Positions 21,293-34,169 are shown, numbered from the stretch's first letter. The stretch is DNA of 64,000 bases from Euptelea pleiosperma (GCA_035048495.1 CM068546.1:15940435-16004434), one strand, 5' to 3'. Numbers and translations are program-made. Notes: generated from the sequence alone by a model not told the origin.

Positions 21293-24144
21293 TGATAAAA
21301 ACATGATAATCACATGAACACATGTATATATACTACTATTTTAATGGAAAATAGCCATGGAAACATGGAGATAAAGACGTAACCTAGCTTAGAGGCAACA
21401 AGAGAATAAATAAGGTATGTAGTTCTCTTCCTTCTCTCTCTTCTTCTTCAAGCCTTCTTCCCACAATAGGGCATATCTATGAAGGCGAAAACAATCCCCT
21501 TTTGAGCCCATAGTTTGGTGTAGAAGATGAGTAAAGGGGCTGTTTTAGTGTAGTACGGCTGGGGAGAAGAGGGGCATCAACTTCACAAAGAGGGAGGGGA
21601 AACTTTGAGTTTTCTCTCAAATAATTGAGCACAACCATGAGGGGACAGCCCTAGGGTTCCTCTTATGGCTTTTGGTTGCTTTAGGTGGGGTGTTTGAGTA
21701 GGAGAAGGAAAAAGGGTTGTGAGGTTTGAGTGGGAGAGGGAATAGAAGTCTAAGTGGGACTAGGCTTTCAATTAGGTGTTGAAGCAATAGGATTCTAATT
21801 TAATAGTTGTACTATAACTAGGATTTAACGTAGAGTTGCAATAGGTTTCCAATTCCTAATTGTAATACTTTTCCAAGTTTTAGTAGTACTGGGTTTTCCA
21901 AATATGTAGGGTCCACACCCCTAAATGTTTCCAATGATTTCACATAGGTGGGGCCACATGCCATGTCACCACCCTCTCTCCTAGGGAGTATTATAACTTC
22001 CCAAGTGTGCCCAACGTTTTTGCAAGGTGGTGGGGTACTCCCCACCTCCAATTATACTCCCTAATCATGTATTAAACAATAAAAGCATAAAATTTAAACA
22101 ACTTAGGTTATAGTATATGCATGAACATAATTAATTAAATTCAACATATAATATGGAAATAAAATAGTAAATGATCACTTATAATACTTATACATGAAGC
22201 ATGAACATAAATGGGCCTTAGGCCAACCTACATAGCTTATAAGATCCATATCCATACCCATATAAAATCACAAAAAGAGAAATGATTCAATGATACTAAA
22301 TGATTTTATTTTTTGAATAACTCACAAAATAGAAGTTTGATACATACCAAAATTTGGGGTCCATCATAATCTATCAATAGGCCAATAAAAATTCTACCTG
22401 AAAATTTTCGAAAATTCTCATACTTGGGGAAATTACCAAAATACCCATTCGAAATGAAATTTCTTGAAAATTTCTTGAAAATCTCCTAAAAGTTGCATAT
22501 AGCTAGGAATACCATTCTAATAAACATATAAACTCAAAATAAGGTAAACAGAGGTGTAAATAGACTAAAATACTCCTAATTGGCCAAAAAGACCAAATTT
22601 TTTTTTCGAAGTTACTCGAAAACTGTAGATATCATCTAAATACTAATATAATGATCAAATAAACACAAGGTGAGTGAAAATAAGATGTAGAAAGTAAAAG
22701 ATAAACCCTAATTATTCAAAAAGACTTAAATACCCCTGAATGAGGATTCATGGTAATACAGGACGAGTGCCGAATTAAATCTGCTGCGAATAGCTGAAGT
22801 ATAAATGGCTCTCCACAGCAAATTCATCTACCCTTCTAAAAAGTCCATGTCATTTTTCTTGGATCCACCCCATCTGAGCTGGCCCGCCACATCATCTGTC
22901 TTACTTCAATGGATCTGAAGCTCTCTCCATCCTATTTTACTAGTTAAAATTTCTCTACAACTAAGATATCTACTATTGAAATAAAATGAGTGATTCTTGC
23001 TATTTTGCCTGCCTTCAGCTTCAGTCTCACAGCTTGAGAAATTTCTTCACTGTAGAGAGTACAGACTGATTGTTGATCTCCTCGAGGCCTCCCCAAATAT
23101 CTGCCATGGCCTTGCTCCACGTCCATAGGTGGAAGATGATCCATTGATTTATAATTAATTTAGCTTTAGAGTAAGCGTTAACCAATGGTCACCACCTGTG
23201 CAACGAGATCAGTGCATTTGCACAACTTAAGCCATGAATCTGCAAAGACAAGGCCTTCCTCATACTAAATGGAGCTAGGGCAACCTCTCTTTTTAGACTA
23301 GGACTTTCTCTGATTGCCTTGCCAATGTATCGTATGAGACCTCTGCAGTTGTGTCGCACACAACCTCTATATTCCGTCTCCAGAAAACACCTTCTATTAC
23401 TGCTACAGCTGGTTTTGGATTCTCTGTACTCCCCTGCAACTTCTATGGAACCCACCACCCTCTCTGAGTTGAGATTCCCTGAATCTTTTGTATAGGGTTA
23501 CTTGAGTACACTCCATTTCTCTGGTTATAAATTATAATCCAAAGGTTCGTAGCATTGATTTCTCAGAACTTCATCCACACTTCCCCATCCACATTTTCAC
23601 CTACCTTCAGGGATGATTATTGTATTGCTTATCGTATCTTTGTAGAACTCAGTCACCATGATGAATCTTCCTTTTCTCCATTTTTATTTATTTTTTTCAG
23701 CTATCAACTTTCTTCCCCTACTAAAAATCTTCCCGAGGAAGGGTCTTCCTTCACTACTGCTTGTAGCTTTAGAAAGGACCATCACCAGCCATGCAACTCC
23801 CATACTCCTTAAAAAGATTGACTTAAAATACCCACGGCCTCTTTCTGTTACGTTGAAGGCAGGATTTCTGAAACCATCTTCATCCTTCAAATTCAATGTT
23901 TTCTTTTTGATTGCTATTATTCTTTTCTTCTCCAGATATGTTGACCCTCGGATAATGATAATATGCAGCTGTTGATATTCCTTACATCTCTTAGTAATAT
24001 TGTCCAACATTTCACGTCCAGGAGTCAGCTTAATTAGATAGATAAACTAATTCTTATTTTACTACATATTTATGAATTTTTAGGTAAATTCAAAATTGTG
24101 TAATTTGTTCAATGGAGAATGATTTGATTTTGCTTTTCACACAG
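21293..24144. other. No gene assigned; upstream of the RING exons
   Basis: 21300-22700 is AT-rich with no recognisable coding. Minus-strand open frames at 22944-23144 and 23189-23458 look retroelement-like but I cannot place them. The missing first exon and the promoter of the RING-finger gene are expected here. An ATG-bearing exon with a good donor was not found with confidence. Confidence 0.45.
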
Positions 24145-24345
24145 AGGGACTCATCGATTTCACATTTATATAGACAATATCCATCAAGGTATTTTCAGAA
24201 CTCTTCAGTTCGGTCCGCAAACCGTGCTCGAGTTCCTACCTCTGCAAGAATGACACGATTGCGGAATAGCTTTCATGGCCATTATCCTACAGTATCATCT
24301 GGAGAGAGGAGTTTTCAGTTTCCCCCAGATATGGATTTTGAGATG
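24145..24345 (+). CDS. RING gene exon (first one found)
   Basis: The acceptor is TTTTCACACAG and the donor ATG|GTATTG. The 67 codons are rich in Arg and Ser and end with FPPDMDFEM. The frame stays open upstream of the acceptor to an ATG at 24112, so an alternative is that this is the first exon and translation starts there. The better acceptor and the loss of a coding look upstream argue against this. Confidence 0.75.
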
Positions 24346-27300
24346 GTATTGTTTTTGTATCCACATCTTCCATTTGATATTTGTTGGTTTAAGTTTTTTT
24401 AGTATATGATTTAGCTCTTATAGTAACATCTTGTACTAGATTTTTTGATATGGAACTTTAGAACAAGGTTTAGATCATCCTATGAATCTGTGTAAGTAGT
24501 ACACAATGCTAGGTTGGTTGATCTAAAAGCTTCTCATTGTCATGTTAAGGATTTAACTGGTAGATGAATGTCTCATTATACGTGATAAAATCACAGAAAG
24601 ATATTATAAGAAAATTAAGATTAAATTAAAATTCTAATAGAGATTGGACGCCTTAATGTATAACTAAAGTTACTAACAAAACAAATGAAAGCAGCAAAAT
24701 CCAAGAATACTATGTGTGTGATTAGTCCTAGTAAAACACAATTAGGACATGACGTTCTGTATATTCATTTCAATAAGCTTCATTCCATTGTAGGCCAGGC
24801 TATTAGCTATTGAACTTCCAGATCTATAGCCAGTGTATCAGTTGTACCCGCCACTTGCATAAGAAGCAATTGACAATATCATGGAAATTGATCAGAATGT
24901 CCATTTCTGACAGTTCTGAAATCTTGAATAATTTAAAAGCTAAAAATATGATTCCAAATGGTCATCTAGATACTCCACTTGTGATCATATTATTCATAGA
25001 ATCGCCTTCCATGTAGATACGGGTTAACAACGTATTGGTAATTTAGGCATTAAGAAATCCAGCTCTAAAGAAAGAGAGATAATTCCCAAGGGGATGTCAC
25101 TCTTTTTTTTCAACCATTTGATGACCAATTGGTGGTTCAAGAAGGATTAGAATGAAGAGTAGAATGGATCTATATTCCATTCTAAATAGAAAACCCTTAA
25201 GCAGCCTTTTTTATCGATACCGATAGAAAAATTTGTCAAATAAAAAAGAAAGAACTAAGAGACCGGTAAAACAAGGCAAAAGCAAATACTTAGCGTCTAC
25301 CTCTTGCCTATCACCAAGAGGGCCAGCATATGACTTTATAATTGATCTGTTGCTCATTGTAATTGTGCGGCGAAATTCTGCTACTCTTCTTCTCTATGAT
25401 ATTCGGATACTTCAACATGCCGAGCTTACTTGTATCGATACAATACAATACTGACACTGGTACTGGGTACAGCATGGATACTTACAATTGTCCTATTCTC
25501 TATTTTACATTGGATAACTTCTTAACTTGTAACAATTTCTTCATTTTTTTGTCAGAAAAAAATATATAAATAGTGTATTGTAACAAATCTTATTGTATAA
25601 GTCTTCGCAATGTTAGAATCTTTATTACATGGGCATGATTTAAATACTAAACAAATAATATGAGAAATTAAAACCTAAAGCATGGTATATGGGCATATTG
25701 GACGTGGTAGTTGTGTTTGTATTTGTGTCCTGGAGTTTGGGAAATGAAGTGTCATATACCTGACACTGCCGGATTCCCTCTTGGCTTTGATCAAACTGAA
25801 GCTTTCGCACAATATTGGGAGGGTGTCCATATGTTTTAACTGTTTGAGCAAGTCAAAAGTGATACCTGTCCAAAGTTCTAGTATATTCATTGTTTAGGAT
25901 TTGCAACTACTTTTCTTGATGGAAAACTAAATGCATTCAAACTAAATATTTGTATTGAGGGAGTGAAGCTTAAATACTTGTTTGAAGTTGAAGCTTTAGC
26001 ATAAAAACTCTGAGGTGAGCAGTACTTCGAAGCAAAAGTTGATATGTACATTGTCCGACATTTTCGTCTCATCTTGAGGATACCTATTGGCCATTGAGAA
26101 GCAGCTACTCTGTGGTTTTGGATGGGATAAGGTATCTAAGATCCCTTGTTTAATTCCTTTGTAGCTCTTATTGTGTTTTATATCAATGGTCAAATTCAGG
26201 TTTGGACATCTTAGTTGAAAGGTGATATTGTTTGCCATTGTCGGTGAATCTCTGGTCATGAATATTGGATCTGGGCTTTATTTTCAGTTTGCTGAGTCTT
26301 TCATTGCCTTCCTGCTACTCTCTATTGGCAATTGACATGTTGGTAATGTAACAGGTGACTTTGCTTCTATATATGCATATATAATTTGTACATAAAGGTT
26401 GTATCCTTGCGTTTTCATGCAGAGAATTCATATATTGGAAGCATTGGAAGATGCAGTTGGCAATGGTAATGGCACAATGGCTGGTGACTTCTTTCAAGTT
26501 CAACGAGATTTTAATGAGTAAGATTAGTTGTATTTGTTTGTTCATCTATACTTCTATATTTCCTTGATAGAAGTCTGTTTTAAGTAATGGGAGGAAACTA
26601 CTACTACGTGATAATTGGGTTCTTGATGTGGAAATTTTGGAATTAGCCTTCCCATCAACTAGGCATGGTTCTAAGTATCATTTCATCACGGAATGTCTCG
26701 GCTGAGATGTCTCGTTTTGGAAAGGTACCATATTAGAAAATTAATATCATTAATTAAAACTTGTCTTTATAGTATGTGTTATAAAAAGTAGTATTTATTT
26801 CACTAAATATCATATTTTAGCTTGATTAAGTATTAAAAATAATTTAGTGTGATGTATCTTCATATTTTTGTATATAGAAATCATGAAATGTATCGTTATT
26901 GTTCAAATTTATTGTTCCATCTTGTTCCGTCAGCTTATTGAGAATCTGAGATGCTAAATGAGACTAAGATTTTAAGCTTTGCAACTAGGTTTACCCAAAA
27001 ATCAATTTAGTTGATGTATCTACTATCTAACTAGGCTTACAGAAAATTTGACCCAATTTTGCACTTTTTTTTTTTGATAAGTATTCTATTGAACTTATTT
27101 CTTCGCACTTCATAGGTTTTGTTTTTGTCTATTCCAGTTTGGTCAAAGCTTTGCCTAGGTCATGGGTCCCTAGTGCTTAAAACAGGGCCTAGACGGGCTC
27201 TAGTACAAACTACAAACCGCTAAACTAGGTGCTAAGGTGCTAGGCGTTAAGGGGCTCACTTAGGCCATACGTATAAGATGTTATGTGTGCTTTATATATT

Positions 27301-30300
27301 AGGAATACATCTATACTATTATAAAGCCAAAACTGGGTTTGGCGATGACACGGGCTTTAAACATTTAGGGCAGAACTTTGATGATGGAGCAACGTTGACG
27401 ATGGACGACTGTGTGGGACACACTCTTAGAGACTACTGACCGTATGGATGTTTGGCCCATCCCTAGGTAGATCTACATACCAAAAATCAGCCTGATTAGT
27501 GATTTCTAACCTTTGGATCTGAGTACCCTAATAATACTCAAAATCCACTGTTAATAGTAAACCATGGAAAAGACTCTACTCCCAACGGGTATAAATGACT
27601 AATCAGGTTGAATTTTGGAATGTTAGTGATGCAGGATCTATATGACTATATGGATGCAAAGCTGTGAAATGTAAGTAGGATTAACGAATGTAAAGAAAAT
27701 CATAAATCAATAGCAACTAACTCCCACAAATAGATGAACTCACGTACGCAAACTAGCAATGATCTACATGTAACATGGTCTACAGTAGAAAACCACTTAA
27801 TAAATTGAAGCTTATTAGATCGTCAATGGAATTGAGGAATTCCCAACTAGCTTAGGTATCAAATCGACTATCAAGTGAAGAACATAAATTTTGTCATGCA
27901 AGGTGATGAAGAGGATGATGGGGGATCACAAAAATGGGTTGTTGTGGCCTGCGATAATGGATGTTTAATGGCTGCCTTAGCAGCAGGTTCTGCAACAAAA
28001 GGGACATAACAGTCCACGGTTTGGGCACCAGGCAAAGAGAGGGTCAGATCTGTTTGGGGTCTGTTCGCAGGGTATTTTAAGCCTTAGTGAAGGTCACGGC
28101 TGGGCTAGGAAATAGATATCCTATATGGCTGTTGAACTGATGTGAGAAATCAGCAGCAGTTCTTGGCCCAAACAGTGTGCGATTTATGCCTTAGGGTTGA
28201 GATCGATGAATGCAATAAAAAGGGGATGAAGGGTGGATTCGATTGATGATGTGGGGACTTAGAACAGATGCAAATCAGTGACTTAAATCAAATATGATCA
28301 GCAATAACCAATAAGAATTACAGTGTTGGAGCACTTATTAAATAGTAGTCCACCTACTTAAATGCCTAATGGGCCCCACGAAATTAAAAGGAACCTAACA
28401 CTTAAATTGGGTTATAAAATGAGGCATGTGGGGCCCAACTTTAAACACTACTAAAGTGGCCTAAAAAGACTATGGGCCTAAACAAGTGGCCCAATAACAA
28501 GAAATAAAGCCTAAGAGCCTAAACAGGTGGCCCAATAACAAGAAATAAAGTGCTAAGCTCCTAGAAAAATGCTGGGAATCCTTTTTTGCCCTCTCCATGT
28601 GCACATCTCCCCAGTGTGGGGTCTTCCTGATGTCAATATGTGCATTTGGGTCTTCTAATCCCTTCCCATGCGAACATCTTCCTAGTGTGGGGTCTTCCTA
28701 AAGTCCTTATGTGCGCGTGGGGCCTTTTAAGTCTTCATTCCCTTCTTGGCCTCCTTTTGTTGGTAGCTCTAGTCCCTGTCCTGATGATGACCCCATCAGT
28801 AAGTTCATCTAGGGATGTGCCAAATATCCATACGGTCAGTGGTCTCTAAGAGTGTGCCACGTGGCTCATACTGTGGTCCGTCGTCAATGTTGATGAGGTC
28901 CTAAAATCACTTACGTGCAACGCATGTGCTGCCCCCTAGTACTTATAAGGTCAATGTTCTGTGTACTTAACATATAGGAAAAATCCAAAGTCATATGTAC
29001 ATGTAAACCTTGTAAAAGAATCATTCTTTAAATAACAGAAGGATAAGCCTTCTGCTTCTCGTGATGGTTGATTGTTGAGATCAAGGAAATAAATTTCGGT
29101 TTCGAGGTTTATTTCGACCAGTCTAAAAAGTGGAAATATTTCGCCTAGTGTGGAAATAATACATTTTTCATGGAAATGATGGAAATAATGCGGAAATGAT
29201 GGAAATATTGTGAAAATTGTTTGTGGAAAGTTTGAGAAATGATGAAACAAGCATAAAAACACAAACACACTCATAAGCTTTCAAACCATAATATACAACC
29301 ATATGTAGTGTAAAAATGAATGACTATAATGGTCTATAATATATCGCGGCAAGTATCTTTAATTAGTCAAGATTTAATTTAATTATATAACTATTATTTT
29401 ATTGTTAATTATAAAAATGTCATAAAGTAATATATTAACATATCCTTATTCACTTACATTAATTTCTTAACATTATATGTAATTTTAGAAAACTTATTTA
29501 CTATTAACTTATAACATTTATTTAATTTTTTGAACGTTTAATTTTTTATTTGAAAAAAAAAATTTAGGGTTTATTTTTTTTAACCCAACCAACTTGTAGA
29601 ACGGGCTAAGTTATGCAACATATAGTCAATTTATGCACAATCATGGATGTTTAGGGCAAAAACCAATGAAATTGGAGTTTTTCCCAAATTTCAAATTTTC
29701 ATCCTAAACAATCTTCAATCCGTGCACAAATCTAGTGTAAATGCATCATAGATTCATAAATTTAATGAATTTACACCTAACCTATTTATTTGTAGCAAGA
29801 AATTTTATCCTTATGCATATTTTGAATTTGAAAATACTCCCAAACGGGATTTGATTCTTCCTCACGGTCAATCCACAAACCAAAAAATCTACAATGGATT
29901 GATCTTTTGTATAAACAAAATGCATGGAAAGGGGGTTAAATGGATCAAATATGAGATTAATTGCGATTTTGAGCTCAAATGAGACGTTTCCTACCTACGA
30001 TTGAAATGTTTCCAATGTTTCCATACATTTCGAAACATTTCGACCGAAATAATACATATTTACACTGTCAATTGATCGAAATTTACTGTTCACGCGAAAT
30101 ATATCGACATGAATGGAAATATTTCGAGAAATTTAACATTATTTCGACGTAAGTATTCTTTCTTGTCGGTAACCTAGGAAATAGAAATCTTTCACGAAAT
30201 ATTTCGATAATTTTGTGAAATTTATTTCCTTGGTTGAGATGTTGAGTAGTAGGAGAGGGGTATGAGACTTTGATTTTGTTTGAAGTTTAACAGTTATGTG

Positions 30301-33200
30301 TTGTTTTTGAACTATTAGATGTGGCACTAAGTCACTAAAGTATTATGGTTTTGAACTATCAGAAAAATGTTTGTAGTCAACTTGTTTATTAGGAAAATGT
30401 TTGTATGTTGATTGGGCAACATTTTTCAAAGATATAATGTTAGAGAGCAAAATATGGATAGGAAGGTAGGGTTTCAGAAGACAGGGGAAAATGGCAGTGG
30501 CGAGAAGCAACTGAAATATAAAAGCTGCCTAATTCAAAATTGACTCAATAAACTTCTCAAATATTGATTGGACTCATTTAAAAAACTTGATAACGTCAAA
30601 GACATAAAAAATAGAAACTATTAAACTAGGCTGCTGGGGTTGGTCATGGCCCATGACTCATGGGCCTCCAAATAGGCCTGCCACTAGGCTGGTGATTGGT
30701 CTGGTCCTTCCCCGTTTAGCTCTTGCGACCTTTATAGACCATGAATCTCTACTCCTTCAAAATTCTTTGATGCATCATGCATGAAAATAAATGTGAAACT
30801 TCTTACTTGAATTCTTATCGTAAAACTGTACAATTAAATGGATGATGGTTGAAATCATAGTTAATGGTTCATTAGTGTCCTCAGTTTAGACTCATTCATG
30901 GTTGGCAAATTTTGATTTAACTGTTATTTGTCACGACTGGACTTCCAGGTTCATTTGGAGGTAATGTAGCACTTCTTTCGCTAATATAGTTGGCTAGTAT
31001 GCTTTATTAGTTAATAGTATATAATACACATAATGTTTCATCAACAGTCAACCCATGTAAAACAACAAATCCATTTTCCAAATTTTCACCTGTCAAGAAA
31101 TATCAACATGCATGTCAGTATAGTGGTTTTATTGGTTCAATTAGATTCCATTATTTTCTTCTTTTCTTTCTTATCTTTTCTTGATGAATGGTAGAATAAC
31201 AAGAACAATAATAAAAAAGAAAAGAATAAAGTCAACCTGGTGGAATCGAAATTGGTGTGCTATACAAAGAAAGATTGGGGTACTGAATTTCGAATAAGAT
31301 TTTCAACAGACTTGGGTGCTAACAGCTCTGGAGTGAACTGAGGAGGCCAAGTATTCTGCAAATGAGCACCTTTTAAGGAAGGGCTGTTGATGCGATTGAG
31401 AGTCGTCACTTTGGAGAGGACCAAAGATTCACAAATATATTAAGTGTAATTTGTTGAGTCACTTTACATTCAAGTGGGTAATTAAGAACAAGATTTTTTC
31501 TTTATCAGTCGTGCAGTAGTTGTTTGTTTGATCTAAGGTTTTCTTCAGCTACCTTTGTTTTGTTCTGGATCCTTGCTTTTCTGGTGGACTTTCTGGAAAT
31601 GTTGGAGATTCTTCAGTTTGGACACAAGTGCAAAATGAATGCAGATTGTTGGAGATTCTGAAAGGTGTAATTTTACCAAGGTCCACCTTTGGTGATTTGG
31701 GGATTATAGGAGTTAACGTTTCTTTGTTGATTGGGGGTGAGACCACGACCTGCCTTTACCTGTGTTATTTTACTCAACAACAAATCCTTTTTGTTCTAAT
31801 TTGGAACTCCTATACACTCTAATCTAAGTGGTCGAGAGCCTGGAAGGTGATTGTATGAATGCCTTACGCTAGGTTACTTTTTAGTGCATTTCATGCAATA
31901 TTTCATGAGCAACAAGTGAGACGTTTTAAGCAATTGGCAAAGACTACTCTAGAAAAATAACTGATTTGGATCTTTTAGATGCTATCAAGTGTGTTTTTCT
32001 GTTTCCTTGCCTTAAAGGCCCATTTGTGGTCAATGTCCTTACATTGGTTTAATTTACTCTTGTGGATAGCTTCTTGGTAGGCTTAATTATGATTGAAGCT
32101 GTTGGGTAATCATTCTCCTACTTTTGGGGGTGTGATTCATGAGGTATAAGATCATCTTTCACTACAAGGTACCTCACTACCTTGGACTTGTTTCTGTATT
32201 GTTGTGTACCGTAAACAAGAAAACTCTTAAACATGGTCCCTGCTGCTTTTGCTGATTGATAAACATTCTTTCCTTATGTGAGGTGAAACGATTAATTTGA
32301 TCTGCTTATTCTCCTTGGTTCCTTGGTCCAAAGTTTTGATGCTGTTTTCGGCTGCATTTCTTGTTAAGGTTTCCCTTGTTATTACTTATTACCGAGGGGG
32401 ATCCAGTAATAGATTCTTAGCCCTTCATGGAGCCCACAGATGTGATTTGTGTACATACGGACCTTGTTCCGTCGTCTTATAATTGTTGTGGTGTGCATTT
32501 CCTGGTTTCATATTCTTGTTGCATTTTCTATATCACTCTTTCCCTTTTATTGCTGCTTTATCAATTGCTCTTTGCTTCACGTTGGATATGTTGGCAATTG
32601 GTACTGGGGGGATGAATTTGTCAAGAATGCACATTTAAGATGAGCATATCTGTATTCTTTGTTATGAAATCTGATAATTATTTAAACATTGTTTTCTTCT
32701 TTTGTTTCTGCAGAAATGATTATGAGATGTTATTGGCCCTTGATGAGAACAATCACCAACATGTTGGTGCATCTCTCGACCAGATTAATGGCTTGCCACA
32801 GTCAACAGTCCAGGTAATGAAGTTTCCAACTTTTAATTCTTGTCCGTTGATCGTTAAAATAAGAAAATAAGCATTTGAAAATCAGCATCAAGCACTTGGG
32901 AGTCTCTGCAGATTGCTTATAGTTGATTGCTATCTTGTCTGTTGTCTCATGCAGACAGTGAACTTTGAAGAAGCTTGTGCAATCTGCCTTGAAACTCCAA
33001 CAACTGGAGATACCATTCGCCATCTCCCCTGCTTACACAAATTTCATAAAGATGTAGTACCTCTCACCTTTGGCAAGTTTCGACAATTGTTTCCTACTTG
33101 TTATCAAACAGCTCATTTTTTGTTTTTTTAATGTCAGTGCATTGATCCGTGGCTGAGAAGAAGAACATCATGTCCAATTTGCAAGTCATGCATCACTTGA
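24145..33200 (+). CDS. RING-H2 finger E3 ubiquitin ligase gene, five 3' exons
   Basis: Exons 24145-24345, 26423-26517, 32714-32813, 32955-33053 and 33138-33200 join with matching phases at every junction (0, 2, 0, 0), each intron having GT and AG ends. The protein part is about 185 residues. It has an Arg/Ser-rich region, then an acidic helix-prone segment (RIHILEALEDAVG, NDYEMLLALDENN), then INGLPQSTVQ, and finally a C-terminal RING-H2: CAIC, 14 residues, CLHKFH, KDC, IDPWL, 10-residue spacing, CPIC. All eight zinc ligands are present. Such proteins pass ubiquitin from an E2 to target proteins. The first exon and start codon were not found. The 6.2-kb third intron is full of transposons. It looks intact, and it is the only host gene in the window. 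Confidence 0.88.
26423..26517 (+). CDS. RING gene exon
   Basis: The acceptor is TTTTCATGCAG and the donor GA|GTAAGA. It encodes RIHILEALEDAVGNGNG and then FFQVQRDFNE, whose last codon is split by the intron and completed at 32714. Confidence 0.85.
26664..26981. mobile_element. hAT-type MITE in RING gene intron
   Basis: This 318-bp element has ends CATGGTTCTAAG and, reverse-complemented, CAAAGCTTAAAATC, and the 8-bp duplication CAACTAGG (26656-26663 and 26982-26989). It is non-coding and similar in design to the MITE at 11675-11983. Confidence 0.8.
27395..28885. repeat. Foldback (long inverted repeat) element inside the Helitron
   Basis: The left arm, with CACTCTTAGAGACTACTGAC and CATCCCTAGG (27417-27475) through CCAAAAATCAGCCTGATTAG, matches the reverse complement of the right arm (28804-28870 plus 27595-27621). 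The right arm is itself split by the solo LTR. The arms are about 100 bp. It belongs to the same family style as 33845-34064. Confidence 0.7.
27627..28798. repeat. Solo LTR (TGATGCAGG family)
   Basis: It starts with TGATGCAGGATCTATATGAC and ends with CCCCATCA, similar at both tips to the chromovirus LTRs at 957-2139 and 6930-8106 and of similar length (1172 bp). The flanks GTTAG (27622-27626) and GTAAG (28799-28803) differ by one base. It splits the right arm of the foldback element. Confidence 0.75.
29082..30232. mobile_element. 1.15-kb non-autonomous hAT element in RING gene intron
   Basis: Both ends read CAAGGAAATAAATTTC (right end reverse-complemented), a perfect 16-bp match. The target duplication is GTTGAGAT (29074-29081 and 30233-30240). 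The interior holds many GAAATATTTCG-like words near both ends and no gene. Confidence 0.92.
30241..32713 (+). other. Remaining intron sequence of the RING gene
   Basis: This is AT-rich plant intron sequence with long T runs. No exon with coding character was found between 26518 and 32713, and the exon phases on both sides match directly. Confidence 0.6.
32714..32813 (+). CDS. RING gene exon
   Basis: The acceptor is TTTGTTTCTGCAG and the donor CAG|GTAATG. The first base completes the Glu codon from 26517. It encodes NDYEMLLALDENNHQHVG and then INGLPQSTVQ. Confidence 0.9.
32955..33053 (+). CDS. RING gene exon with first zinc ligands
   Basis: The acceptor is CTCATGCAG and the donor GAT|GTAGTA. 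It encodes the CAIC, CLHKFH part of the RING-H2 domain (zinc ligands 1 to 5). Confidence 0.92.
33138..33200 (+). CDS. RING gene last exon
   Basis: The acceptor is TTTAATGTCAG. It encodes CIDPWLRRRTSCPICKSCIT and then stop TGA at 33198-33200. It contains the E2-contact Trp and zinc ligands 6 to 8. Confidence 0.92.
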   Translation, partial: CIDPWLRRRTSCPICKSCIT

Positions 33201-33844
33201 TTAGCACTGGTGACTGAAGCATTGCAGCTGTTTAAATTGAAACTGCAACAGAATCTTATCATCTGTAACAGGCTATCATCAGCTGCAACGAAATTAGGCT
33301 TGGTCCATTAATCTACACTTGATTAGCACTGGTGGCTCTCTTTTATTTTTTGTAATATTTATGAAGTAGTTTCTTAAATGGTGCTGGGAAAGGGGTTACC
33401 ATTGTATCTTTTTTTATGGTGTGGTAAGCATCTTAGATTGCAAAATTTGGAATTCGTCTTTATTTCGCATGTGCTAAGGTTAAGCAGTGCTTAGCTCAAG
33501 TTATCCTGAACCTTACTCAGAAACTGGAAGACCCAAATCTCAAACCAGTAAAATCAGGTGGAATAGATCCAACCCATTTTACCCAAACCCAAAGGATATT
33601 GGTTGGGTTTGGCACCGGTTAGGTTTTCGTTTAATTTTTACATAGTTGGAGAGATTGGTGAGGCTCTATCCATTCGTATTAGTTGGTTAAGTTGAAAGGC
33701 GATTCTGCAGTATTATGTGAGACTGATTATAAAATTAAATGAAATAATTTAAAGGAAAAATTGTGTAAACATGTATGCCTTGCAAGTTTTTACGCGAGGA
33801 AGCACGATTTTTATTACTCACTGCTTCCATCTGGGCCCACTAAC
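33201..33844 (+). other. 3' UTR and downstream region of the RING gene
   Basis: No coding is seen. T-rich stretches near 33340-33420 could hold the poly(A) region. I see no clear AATAAA close to the stop. Confidence 0.5.
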
Positions 33845-34064
33845 CGCATGGATATTTAGCCCACCCCTCGGTGGATATACACATTAAAATCACCATGAGA
33901 TTGGTAAACTCTAACCATTAGATTTTTGTACTTTTTAAGGGGTGATTATAGCTGTTGGATTCAACCTTTTTCTTTTTGAGTACTAAACCCAATGGCTAAA
34001 AATCATCAAACAAGCTGATTTTTGGTATGAATGTCCACTAAAGGGTGGGTTAAACATATCTGTA
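33845..34064. mobile_element. Foldback MITE
   Basis: The left arm GGATATTTAGCCCACCC matches the right arm reverse-complemented (GATATGTTTAACCCACCC), and both continue towards a CAAAAATCAGC-like core. No target duplication was settled. It is the same style as the arms inside the Helitron. Confidence 0.6.
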
Positions 34065-34164
34065 ATTGTTAGGAAGTAGACTTTGGTGGATTATTGGTGT
34101 TATGTGTTAGGCTGTAATTGCTAGGAAGTATACTTTGGTGAATTATTGGTGTTACGTGTTAGGC
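34061..34164. repeat. 52-bp tandem duplication
   Basis: The unit TGTAATTGTTAGGAAGTAGA... occurs at 34061 and again at 34113 with few changes. It lies directly before the larger tandem duplication. Confidence 0.9.
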
Positions 34165-34169
34165 TAATG

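Larger units (their letters stand above)
27310..28939 (+). mobile_element. Non-autonomous Helitron
   Basis: The 5' end is TCTATACTATTATAAAGCC right after an A (27309). The 3' end is CTAG (28936-28939) followed by T (28940). Eight bases before CTAG lies a short hairpin with arms ACGTGC and GCATGT around AAC (28914-28928). This is the standard Helitron pattern, inserted between A and T with no target duplication. It has no Rep/helicase gene. It contains a foldback element and a solo LTR. Confidence 0.8.

Noticed and set aside
22944..23458. LINE or other retroelement coding on the minus strand
   Set aside because: Two short frames with no motif I can name; could equally be chance or part of the RING gene's upstream region.
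24640..25340. Organelle DNA insertion
   Set aside because: The texture looked somewhat like plastid spacer, but I could not match any plastid or mitochondrial gene, so it is not claimed.
27130..27300. Another MITE with CTAGGCGCTAAGG-like words
   Set aside because: Ends and target duplication could not be defined.
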